From Streptomyces sp. ISL-98 (GTDB lineage: Bacteria; Actinomycetota; Actinomycetes; Streptomycetales; Streptomycetaceae): DNA of 64,000 bases. Position 1 is the stretch's first letter. Each line of letters opens with the position of its first letter. This document shows positions 9,600-16,980 of the stretch, piece by piece. The position numbers and the translations under genes were made by a program. A model generated the notes under the pieces. It made no database searches and was not told where the DNA came from. It worked only from the letters and a program-made list of their open reading frames with translations. The stretch is from contig NZ_JAGGPB010000004.1 in NCBI RefSeq assembly GCF_018614055.1, forward strand, positions 310,001 through 374,000, read 5' to 3'.

Positions 9600-10411
9600 G
9601 CGGCGGTGGCGGCCTCGGCGAAGGAAGGGGCGGTGAGTGTGGTCATCCGGGCGGCGATCTGGGCCGCGGAGGCGCGCGGCAGGGTGCCGGCGATCTCGCC
9701 GTCGGCGAGGAAGAGGACGCGGTCGGCGTACGCCGCGGCGGCCGGGTCGTGCGTGACCATGACGACCGTCGCGCCGAGGCCGTCCACGGCGTTGCGCAGG
9801 AGGCCGAGGATCTCGGCGGCGGTGGTGGTGTCGAGGGCGCCGGTCGGCTCGTCCGCGAAGACGACGTCGGGCCGGGTGACGAGGGCCCGGGCGATCGCCA
9901 CGCGCTGCTGCTGGCCGCCGGAGAGCTGGCCGGGACGGCGCTTGCCCTTGTCGCCGAGGCCGACCTGGGCGAGGACGTCTGCGGCGTGGCGGCGGTCAGG
10001 GCGGGCGCCGGCGAGGCGCATCGGCAGCAGGACGTTCTGCTCGACGGTCAGGGAGGGCAGCAGGTTGAACGCCTGGAAGACGAACCCGAGGCGGGAGCGG
10101 CGCAGTGCGGTGAGCTTGTTCTCGCTCATGCCGGTGATCTCGGTGCCGCCGAGGCGTACCGAACCGGAGGACGGCTGGTCCAGGCCCGCCGCGCACTGCA
10201 GGAACGTCGACTTGCCGGAGCCGGAGGGGCCCATGACGGCGGTGAAACTGCCGCGCGCCAGGGCGAGGTCGATGCCGCGCAGGGCGTGCACTGCGGAGGC
10301 GCCTCGACCGTACTGGCGGCGTACGCCGCGGAGTTCGACGGCCCAGTCCCCCGTGCCGGCTGTGCTGCCCACCGGCTTGTGCCCGTCGCTCTTCTTCGTG
10401 CGCAGTCCCAT
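9596..10411 (-). CDS. ABC transporter ATP-binding protein (LolD/MacB type) without its permease
   Basis: A 271-residue ATPase of the family that usually works with an FtsX/MacB-type permease. Walker A is GPSGSGKST, the Q-loop lies in FVFQAFNLLPSLTV, the signature is LSGGQQQR, Walker B is VVFADEPTGALDTTTA, and the H-loop is MVTHDP; all are intact. ATG 10411 was chosen because the upstream extension is Pro/Arg-rich non-domain sequence. Such ATPases are normally followed by a large permease gene. Here the next gene, overlapping by ATGA, is the HD hydrolase, so the ATPase is an orphan or serves a permease elsewhere. Confidence 0.9.
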   Translation of the reverse strand: MGLRTKKSDGHKPVGSTAGTGDWAVELRGVRRQYGRGASAVHALRGIDLALARGSFTAVMGPSGSGKSTFLQCAAGLDQPSSGSVRLGGTEITGMSENKLTALRRSRLGFVFQAFNLLPSLTVEQNVLLPMRLAGARPDRRHAADVLAQVGLGDKGKRRPGQLSGGQQQRVAIARALVTRPDVVFADEPTGALDTTTAAEILGLLRNAVDGLGATVVMVTHDPAAAAYADRVLFLADGEIAGTLPRASAAQIAARMTTLTAPSFAEAATAA

Positions 10412-10985
10412 GGGTGGCCGCCTTTCCCGCTCGCGTTTTCCGGTTCGTCGTTCTACGTCTTCGAACCTACGGAGGGAGGGGCGGGGCAGACCATGGCGGC
10501 TGCTGGCGGAAGGGGGGTGGGGGAAACCCCCGGTCAGCGGGCTGGTTGACGGAGGCTCCTGCAGGGTGGGGCGATGCGCTGGGGGCATCCGGGGGTGGGT
10601 GGCGAAGGGCTTTTTCCCCTACCCGCCCCTTCCCGATACTGGGGGCAGGCCCCCAGACCCCTGGGCTTGGGGAAGGGTTAGGGCGAGGCGCGGGCCCGGT
10701 GCGGGGCGGTGACTTCGAGAGGCTGGTCCTGCCTCGGCGGTCCGGAGCGGCGGCTTCGTGGCGTCGGGGCGGTCGGAGCTTTCGGGGCCCGCCCCAAAGC
10801 CCGCAGGCCGTTCGGTCGCAGACCGCAGACCATAGACCGCCGGGCTGTAGACCGTCGGGCGCTCGGGTGCAGACCGACGGGCCGACTTGATCGACGGGCA
10901 CAGGCCGACGGGCACAAAGGCCGACGGGCACAGGCCCCTCGGCCTCCGGGCATCTGGGTCCCCGGCCCCAAACACCGCGCCCCTA
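10412..10985. other. 574-base intergenic region with repeats, no gene
   Basis: Contains one copy of an interspersed repeat (about 10614-10676: CCCCTACCC, then CTGGGGGCAGGCCCCCAGA). Further right are degenerate short repeats around GACGGGCACA and AGACCG (about 10820-10935). Long reading frames cross the region in several phases but consist only of repeat translation. Confidence 0.7.
10614..10676. repeat. Interspersed palindromic repeat, short form
   Basis: TTTTTCCCCTACCC is followed by CCCCTTCCC and then a hairpin, CTGGGGGCAGGCCCCCAG (about 10638-10655). The same hairpin core recurs near 14420 and 43684, always between genes. Confidence 0.7.
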
Positions 10986-12131
10986 CTACGCCTCGTGGCA
11001 GATCAGCAGCAGCGCCCTGTCGTCGTTCACGTCCTTTGCCACTGCTTCGATCAGGTGCCATGCCGCGCCGCCGAAGCCTGAGGCGACGTACCTGTCCGCC
11101 TCGCCCGTCAGGCGGTCTATGCCTTCCGCGATGTCCCGGCCCGACGTCTCCACCAGGCCGTCCGTGAACAGCATCAGTACGTCGCCGGGGCGCAATGAGC
11201 CTTTTACCGGGTCGAATTGCGCGCCGTCGTACACGCCCAGCAGCGGGCCCTCGCCCGACTGCTCCTCCCAGCGGCCGTTGCCCGCGTGGAGTTGGAGCGC
11301 GGGCAGGTGGCCTGCCGAGAAGAGTTCGTAGTCGCCGGAGTCCAGGTCCAGGACCAGGTGGATGGATGTCGCGAAGCCCTCGTCCCAGTTCTGGCGGAGG
11401 AGGTACGCGTTCGCCGCCGGGAGGAAGGCGTGCGGTGGCAGGGAGCCCAGCAGGCCGCCGAAAGCGCCTGACAGGAGCAGGGCCCGGGAGCCCGCGTCCA
11501 TGCCCTTGCCCGAGACGTCGGTCAGGACCACTTCCAGCGTGCGGTCGCCGTTCGTGCGCGCCGCGACCACGAAGTCGCCGGAGAAGGACTGGCCGCCCGC
11601 CGGCCGCAGCGCCATCTCGCGGTGCCAGTTCTTGGGGAGGCGCGGCAGCGCGCTCTGGACCCGGATGCGTTCGCGCAGGTCGAAGAGCATCGTGCCGCCG
11701 CGCCGCCAGGGGACGCCGACCCGGGCCCGGAACTGGGCGATCACCAGGCCGAAGAAACCGCACGCCGCGACCGTCAGGACCGTGCCGGGGGTGACCCTCG
11801 CCGGGCCCTGCGTGTACGGGCCCAGCACGATCGACTCGACGATCAGCGCGGTGGCGGCCGCGGCGTAGAGCCCGAGCAGGCTCGCCGGACGCAGCAGCAG
11901 GCCACCCGCGACGATCGGGAGGACGAGGGCGGACGGCGCGCACCACACGGGCGTCGCGATCGTGCCGCAGGCGATCGCCGGGACGGTGAGCAGCAGGCCC
12001 GCCAGTGCGATCCAGTCGGACCCGTCGCCCCGGAAGTAGTCGACGCCGGATTTGCGCAGCGCGATGCGGGCCCGGTGCGCCGATTTGCGCGTCCGGGCCG
12101 TGTACGAATCTGCTCCTACTCCACGTGCCAT
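10986..12131 (-). CDS. Membrane PP2C-type (SpoIIE-like) protein phosphatase
   Basis: A predicted phosphoserine/threonine phosphatase of the RsbU/SpoIIE class that usually acts on anti-sigma-factor antagonists. It has 381 residues from ATG 12131. The N-terminal 55 residues are basic. Three to four hydrophobic segments follow (about 55-145, including ALVLPIVAGGLLLRP and VLTVAACGFFGLVIA). The phosphatase domain carries GGQSFSGDFV, VVLTDVSGKGMDAG, FSAGHLPAL and LMLFTDGLVE, the metal-binding motifs of this family. There is no GAF, PAS or kinase domain. It is divergent from the acetyltransferase gene with a 106-base spacer. Confidence 0.9.
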   Translation of the reverse strand: MARGVGADSYTARTRKSAHRARIALRKSGVDYFRGDGSDWIALAGLLLTVPAIACGTIATPVWCAPSALVLPIVAGGLLLRPASLLGLYAAAATALIVESIVLGPYTQGPARVTPGTVLTVAACGFFGLVIAQFRARVGVPWRRGGTMLFDLRERIRVQSALPRLPKNWHREMALRPAGGQSFSGDFVVAARTNGDRTLEVVLTDVSGKGMDAGSRALLLSGAFGGLLGSLPPHAFLPAANAYLLRQNWDEGFATSIHLVLDLDSGDYELFSAGHLPALQLHAGNGRWEEQSGEGPLLGVYDGAQFDPVKGSLRPGDVLMLFTDGLVETSGRDIAEGIDRLTGEADRYVASGFGGAAWHLIEAVAKDVNDDRALLLICHEA

Positions 12132-12237
12132 TGCGGTGGACCCTATCCATCCTCGTCGCTGCTCCGCAGGGGGACCCCTGTGACATTGTGTTCGAAATTG
12201 AGTCGCCCGATTGCCGGGGGCCTGGTAGGCATGGCAT

Positions 12238-13470
12238 ATGACCACCGAACTGCGCGTGTTGCGGCCCGGCGAATGGGACGACTGGTTCGAGGCGGTGGAA
12301 CTCGCTTTCGGGGGCGTAGCGGCGAGTCCGGAGGAGCGCGAGCTCGACCGCGCGGTGACCGAACCGGACCGGAGCCTGGCGGTCTGTGACGGGGATCAGT
12401 ACGTCGGTACGGCGACGGCGTTCTCGTTCCGGCTGTCCGTGCCGGGCGGCGCCGTCGTGCCGGCCGCGGGCGTAAGCATGGTGAGCGTCGCGACGACGCA
12501 CCGGCGGCGCGGGATCCTCACCGCGATGATGCGGCGCCAGCTTGACGACGTACGGGCAGGGGACGAGCCGCTCGCGCTGCTGACCGCGTCGGAGCCGGCG
12601 ATCTACGGACGATTCGGTTACGGCGCCGCCACGCAGCAGATGTCGGCGGAGATCGACACCGCGCGGGTACGGCTCTCGGTGCCGCCGGGGACGGACGACG
12701 TACGGCTCCGGTTCGCGAAGCCGGTCGATGCGCGGGACGTGTGCGAGGCCCTGTACGCACAACAGGTCGCGGTCCGGCCGGGGATGCTCGCGCGCAGGCC
12801 GCACTGGGAGGGCGTGCCGCTGCTCGACCCGGTGAGCGAGCGCGAGGGTGCTTCGCCGCTGCGGTGCGTGCTGGCCGACCTGGACGGGGAGACGGTGGGG
12901 TACGCCCGGTTCCACGTCAAGCCGGAGTGGGACGCGGCGGGGGCGAAGGGCACCGTCGTGCTGCGCGACCTGGAGGCGGTCGACCCGGCGGCGTACGCGG
13001 CGCTGTGGCGCTTCCTCTTCGACATCGACCTCACATCGCGAATCCGGGCGCGCAATAGGCCCGTTGACGATCCCTGGCAGCACCTCGTCTCGGACATCCG
13101 GCGGTGCGACGTACGGCTGCGGGATTCGCTGTATGTGCGGCTCGTGGACGTCGGGGCGGCGCTGGAGGCGCGTACGTATCAGGCGCCTGTGGATGTGGTG
13201 TTCGAGGTCGCGGACGCGTTCTGCCCCTGGAACGAGGGGCGTTGGCGGCTGAGGTGCGACGACAAGGGCGGCGCGTCGTGCAAGCGTACGGACGATGCGG
13301 CGGATCTCGCGCTGTCCGTACGGGAGTTGGGCGCGGCGTATCTCGGCGGCGTCAGCCTGGCCGCGCTGGCGGGCGCGGGGCGGGTGCGGGAGCTGCGGCC
13401 GGGGGCGTTGGGGGAGGCGTCGGTTGCGTTCGGGGCGGCCGTCGCACCCTTCCTGCCCCACGGCTTCTGA
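12238..13470 (+). CDS. GNAT acetyltransferase, Eis family
   Basis: Predicted N-acetyltransferase of the Eis type, which in mycobacteria acetylates aminoglycosides and other amines. The length of 410 residues matches the family. The N-terminal GNAT half contains VSMVSVATTHRRRGILTAMMRR, the acetyl-CoA-binding motif. YGRFGYGAATQ is also typical of Eis, and the C-terminal third resembles the sterol-carrier-like domain. The protein ends in a phenylalanine (PHGF); in Eis the C-terminal Phe carboxylate serves as a catalytic base, so this feature is conserved. The start ATG 12238 has AGG nine bases upstream. Drug resistance should not be assumed from family alone. Confidence 0.9.
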   Translation: MTTELRVLRPGEWDDWFEAVELAFGGVAASPEERELDRAVTEPDRSLAVCDGDQYVGTATAFSFRLSVPGGAVVPAAGVSMVSVATTHRRRGILTAMMRRQLDDVRAGDEPLALLTASEPAIYGRFGYGAATQQMSAEIDTARVRLSVPPGTDDVRLRFAKPVDARDVCEALYAQQVAVRPGMLARRPHWEGVPLLDPVSEREGASPLRCVLADLDGETVGYARFHVKPEWDAAGAKGTVVLRDLEAVDPAAYAALWRFLFDIDLTSRIRARNRPVDDPWQHLVSDIRRCDVRLRDSLYVRLVDVGAALEARTYQAPVDVVFEVADAFCPWNEGRWRLRCDDKGGASCKRTDDAADLALSVRELGAAYLGGVSLAALAGAGRVRELRPGALGEASVAFGAAVAPFLPHGF

Positions 13471-13495
13471 GCGGCGGCGCTGCGCGCCCGGCCGG

Positions 13496-14305
13496 TCAGC
13501 GGTGCTGGCAGGCCGGGCACCAGAAGAGGTTGCGGGCGGCGAGACCGGCGGTGCGGATCTCGCCGCCACAGATGTGGCAGGGCAGGTTGGCCCTGCGGTA
13601 GACGTAGACCTCGCCGCCGTGGTCGTCGACGCGCGGCGGGCGGCCCATCTCTTCCGGGGTGTGTTCGGGGCGGACCGTATCGATCCGGTTGTTGCGTACG
13701 CCCTCCCGCATGAGGTCCGCGAGATCCGCCCACATCGCGTCCCACTCGCGGTGGGTGAGGTCCTTGCCCGCGCGGTACGGGTCGATGCCGTGCCGGAAGA
13801 GGACCTCGGCGCGGTAGACATTGCCGACGCCCGCGATGATCTTCTGGTCCATGAGCAGGGCAGCGATCGTGGTGCGGCTCTTCGAGATCCGCCGCCACGC
13901 CTTGTCCGGGTCGTCGCCGTTCCGCAGCGGGTCCGGTCCCAGGCGGTCGTGTATCGCACGCTTCTCGGGCTCGGTGATCAGGGCGCAGGTGGTGGGGCCG
14001 CGCAGATCGGCGTAGTGGTCGTCGTTGAGGAGGCGCAGGCGGACGGTGTCCGTGGGCGGGGGCGCCGGAGTCGTACCGAAGCCGAGCTTGCCGAAGAGGC
14101 CGAGGTGGATGTGGATCCAGTCGGCATCGTCGAAGCCGAGGAAGAGGTGCTTGCCGTGGGCGTCGACGCCGTCGAGGACCTGGCCGTCCAGGAGGGCCGC
14201 GCTGTCGGAGAACTTGCCCTGCGGGCTGCTCACGCGCACGGGCCACCCGGCGAAGCGCGCCAGGTGGTCCTCGGCGAGGCGGTGGATAGTGTGCCCCTCG
14301 GGCAT
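13496..14305 (-). CDS. nei: Fpg/Nei-family DNA glycosylase/AP lyase
   Basis: Removes oxidised bases and cleaves at the abasic site. It has 269 residues, normal for the family. The mature N-terminus is Pro2-Glu3 (MPEGHTIHR), the Schiff-base nucleophile and partner. MPEGHTIHRLA favours the Nei (endonuclease VIII) side over MutM. The DAHGKHLFL lysine and the helix-two-turn-helix (DQKIIAGVGNVYRAEVLF) are present. A C-terminal zinc finger has CHIC and CPAC pairs. It lies 25 bases after the convergent acetyltransferase gene. Upstream is a 500-base repeat-rich gap, so it is probably transcribed alone. Confidence 0.93.
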   Translation of the reverse strand: MPEGHTIHRLAEDHLARFAGWPVRVSSPQGKFSDSAALLDGQVLDGVDAHGKHLFLGFDDADWIHIHLGLFGKLGFGTTPAPPPTDTVRLRLLNDDHYADLRGPTTCALITEPEKRAIHDRLGPDPLRNGDDPDKAWRRISKSRTTIAALLMDQKIIAGVGNVYRAEVLFRHGIDPYRAGKDLTHREWDAMWADLADLMREGVRNNRIDTVRPEHTPEEMGRPPRVDDHGGEVYVYRRANLPCHICGGEIRTAGLAARNLFWCPACQHR

Positions 14306-14365
14306 GGTCCAGGTCTCCTGCGGGTTGAGTGTCCGGTGCGGCGCGGTGATTTTCTCCCCTGCCCC

Positions 14366-14415
14366 TTCCCCAAGCTCTCAACTTCGTTCGAGCAGGGGAG
14401 ACCCCATTCTTCCCG
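14366..14415. repeat. 50-base interspersed repeat, copy 1
   Basis: Begins TTCCCCAAGCTCTC and ends CCCCATTCTTCCCG. It is identical over 50 bases to 34434-34483. The first 43 bases match the complement of 41494-41536 with three differences. It can fold through TCCCC/GGGGA and GCTC/GAGC pairing. Confidence 0.85.
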
Positions 14416-14621
14416 AAACTGGGGGCAGGCCCCCAGACCCCCGGGTACGGGGTTACCCCTGGCGGTGCGCCGGCTTCGCGGCGCGGGACGAGCCCCACGC
14501 CGCTTCGCAAACCGGTTTGCGGGAGGGGACGTGCAGGGGCGCTCCCCGCAGGGTGTCGAACACAGTTTGGGCGGCGTACAAACCACTCCCCCGCCCGTTC
14601 GGCACCCGAGGAGACGCCCCG

Positions 14622-14784
14622 GCGCGGCACCGACCCCAAAGCCACCGCACCACGCCCCGCCCCGGCGGACGGGGTCCGACGCAGGCCCCAAGGGCCGAAC
14701 GGCGCGAGCGCGGCATCCAAAAAGGGGCCGCCCCTGCGCGGCACCGGCCTCGAAGCCACCGCACCGCACCCCACCCGACGGACG
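14622..14784. repeat. Diverged direct repeat, about 48 bases, two copies
   Basis: The copy at 14622 reads GCGCGGCACCGACCCCAAAG and continues CCACCGCACC. The copy at 14736 reads GCGCGGCACCGGCCTCGAAG and continues CCACCGCACC. The two copies start 114 bases apart, between nei and rpiB. Confidence 0.6.
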
Positions 14785-14805
14785 GCGGGCGGGGTGCGGC
14801 TCGGG

Positions 14806-15294
14806 TTACGGCTGCTGCGGGTGGTGAGAGGGGATCGGGGGGAGGTTGCCGGTCTGCTCGTATGCCGCCAGCATGTCGATGCGGCGCTGGTGGCGCTCTT
14901 CGTTGGAGTACGGAGTGGCGAGGAAGATCTCCACGAACTTCGTGGCCTCCTCCTCCGTGTGCATCCGGCCACCGATGGAGATGACGTTCGCGTCGTTGTG
15001 CTCCCGGCCGAGCGCGGCCGTCTGCTCGCTCCAGGCCAGCACCGCCCGTACGCCCTTGACCTTGTTCGCGGCGATCTGCTCGCCGTTGCCCGAGCCACCG
15101 ATCACGATGCCGAGGCTGTCCGGGTCCGCCGCCGTCTTCTCCGCGGCGCGCAGGCAGAACGGCGGGTAGTCGTCCACGGCGTCGTAGATGTGGGGACCAC
15201 AGTCGACGGGCTCGTGGCCGTGGGCCTTCAGCCACTCGACGAGGTGGTTCTTGAGTTCGTATCCGGCATGGTCGGAACCGAGGTACACGCGCAT
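14806..15294 (-). CDS. rpiB: Ribose-5-phosphate isomerase B
   Basis: Interconverts ribose-5-phosphate and ribulose-5-phosphate in the pentose phosphate pathway. It has 162 residues from ATG 15294. The family hallmarks are the opening MRVYLGSDHAGYELK, then DYPPFC, GIVIGGSGNGEQIAANKVKGVRA (phosphate binding and the general-base region) and the HNDANVISIGGR segment. The GSGNG motif with Ser in place of Cys, as in mycobacterial RpiB, is what I would expect for actinobacteria. It stands alone in a gap between repeats and the divergent permease. Confidence 0.95.
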   Translation of the reverse strand: MRVYLGSDHAGYELKNHLVEWLKAHGHEPVDCGPHIYDAVDDYPPFCLRAAEKTAADPDSLGIVIGGSGNGEQIAANKVKGVRAVLAWSEQTAALGREHNDANVISIGGRMHTEEEATKFVEIFLATPYSNEERHQRRIDMLAAYEQTGNLPPIPSHHPQQP

Positions 15295-15510
15295 GGGACG
15301 AGTGTGGCACGGGGGACGCCCGGCCGCCGTCGCCGGGGTCCGGTCGGGGTCGCGTTCCGGGTCGGGTCCGCCGCCGGTTCCGCGTCGCCTCCGCACTCGG
15401 AAATTCGCTCGCTGTACAACGATCCGGAGTCGGCTCTTCCGTCCAGAGACATGTCGCGTTTGAATGCGTGGGCTCGTGACCCGAGTGACCCGAGAAGCTA
15501 AGGATTGTGC

Positions 15511-16980
15511 ATGAACGCGCAGCCGACCCTTGCGAAGGCAGGCGAGAACCCCGTAGAACCCGGGAATTCGCAGCCCTCCGACGGTCTCCAGGCCGGTCTC
15601 AAAAACCGCCATTTGTCCATGATCGCCATCGGCGGCGTCATCGGCGCCGGCCTCTTCGTCGGATCGAGCGGCGGCATCGCAGCCGCCGGTCCCGCGATTC
15701 TGCTGTCGTACGCACTCGTCGGCGCGCTGGTCGTCTTCGTGATGCGGATGCTCGGCGAGATGTCCGCGGCGAACCCGACGTCCGGATCCTTCTCGGCGTA
15801 CGCGGACCGAGCGCTCGGGCGCTGGGCCGGGTTCTCGATCGGCTGGCTCTACTGGTTCTTCTGGGTCGTGGTGCTGGCGGTCGAGGCGACCGCGGGCGCG
15901 AAGATCCTGGAGGGCTGGATACCGGCCGTACCGCAGTGGGGCTGGGCACTGATCGTGATGGTCGTGCTGACCGCCACGAACCTCGCTTCGGTCGCTTCGT
16001 ACGGCGAATTCGAGTTCTGGTTCGCCGGGATCAAGGTCGTCGCGATCGGCGGCTTCGTCATCATCGGTCTGCTCGCTGTCTTCGGCGTGCTGCCGGGCTC
16101 GGACAACCCGGGGGCGGGCTTCGCGCATCTGACGGACAGCGGTGGATTCTTCCCCGAGGGGCCGGGCGCGATCCTGACCGGCGTACTGATGGTCGTCTTC
16201 TCCTTCATGGGCAGCGAGATCGTCACGCTGGCGGCCGGTGAGTCGGCGGACCCGCAGCGGGCCGTGACCAAGGCGACCAACAGCGTGATCTGGCGTATCG
16301 GTGTCTTCTACCTCGGTTCGATCTTCGTCGTGCTGACGCTGCTGCCGTGGAACGACAAGTCGATCGTCAAGGACGGCTCGTACGTCGCCGCGCTGAACTC
16401 GATCGGTATCCCGCACGCGGGTCAGATCATGAACGTCATCGTGCTGACGGCGGTTCTGTCGTGCCTGAACTCCGGCCTCTACACCGCCTCGCGCATGGCG
16501 TTCTCGCTCGGCAAGCGCGGTGACGCGCCGAAGGCGTTCGCCCGTACGAACGCGCAGGGCGTCCCGCGCGCCGCGATCCTGTCGTCGGTCGCCTTCGGCT
16601 TCGTCGCCGTCTTCTTCAACTACAAGTGGCCGGACACGGTGTTCGCGTTCCTGCTGAACTCGTCGGGTGCGGTTGCGCTGTTCGTGTGGCTGGTCATCTG
16701 CTTCACGCAGCTGCGGATGCGCGGGATCATCCTGCGCGAGGCGCCGGAGAAGCTCATCGTGAAGATGTGGCTCTTCCCGTACCTGACGTGGGCGACGGCC
16801 GGTGTGATCACGTTTGTGATCGTCTACATGGCGTACGACGACGCGGCGCGCGAGCAGGTGCTGCTGTCGCTGCTGGTCGCGGCGGTCGTGGTCGGTATCG
16901 CCCTGGTCCGCGAGAAGCTCCGCCGGGACAAGGAGCAGCAGGATCAGAGTGGTGTGAAGGATTCGGCCACCGTGTCGTAA
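15511..16980 (+). CDS. Amino-acid permease, APC superfamily (copy A)
   Basis: A proton-coupled amino-acid transporter of the AAT family in the cytoplasmic membrane; the substrate is not deducible. It has 489 residues from ATG 15511 (AAGG seven bases upstream), with twelve predicted helices. The helix-1 signature GGVIGAGLFVGSSGGIAAAGPAI and the helix-2/3 segment MRMLGEMSAANPTSGSFSAYA are strongly conserved with copies B (20585) and C (22071). The last 37 bases overlap the end of the convergent protein kinase gene. Confidence 0.93.
   Translation: MNAQPTLAKAGENPVEPGNSQPSDGLQAGLKNRHLSMIAIGGVIGAGLFVGSSGGIAAAGPAILLSYALVGALVVFVMRMLGEMSAANPTSGSFSAYADRALGRWAGFSIGWLYWFFWVVVLAVEATAGAKILEGWIPAVPQWGWALIVMVVLTATNLASVASYGEFEFWFAGIKVVAIGGFVIIGLLAVFGVLPGSDNPGAGFAHLTDSGGFFPEGPGAILTGVLMVVFSFMGSEIVTLAAGESADPQRAVTKATNSVIWRIGVFYLGSIFVVLTLLPWNDKSIVKDGSYVAALNSIGIPHAGQIMNVIVLTAVLSCLNSGLYTASRMAFSLGKRGDAPKAFARTNAQGVPRAAILSSVAFGFVAVFFNYKWPDTVFAFLLNSSGAVALFVWLVICFTQLRMRGIILREAPEKLIVKMWLFPYLTWATAGVITFVIVYMAYDDAAREQVLLSLLVAAVVVGIALVREKLRRDKEQQDQSGVKDSATVS

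Larger units (their letters stand above)
14306..14805. other. 500-base intergenic region made of repeats
   Basis: No gene found. It holds a 50-base repeat (14366-14415) identical to one at 34434, a CTGGGGGCAGGCCCCCAG hairpin (about 14419-14436), and a separate direct repeat (14622-14669 and 14736-14784). The right part is extremely GC-rich with no codon structure. Confidence 0.75.

Noticed and set aside
8151-10712. 853-residue forward frame over the acyltransferase, HD and ABC genes
   Set aside because: Overlaps three genes with clear motifs and has no recognisable domain.
10467-10975. Repeated CPSA/PVGL-like peptides in overlapping reverse frames
   Set aside because: They are translations of short DNA repeats in all phases; no ribosome site, no conserved protein.
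10678-13959. 1093-residue reverse frame crossing PP2C, acetyltransferase and nei genes
   Set aside because: Composition is Arg/Pro-rich with no domain; the three overlapped genes have intact catalytic motifs.
13179-15098. 639-residue reverse frame over nei and the repeat region
   Set aside because: Reads through nei in the wrong phase and through non-coding repeats.
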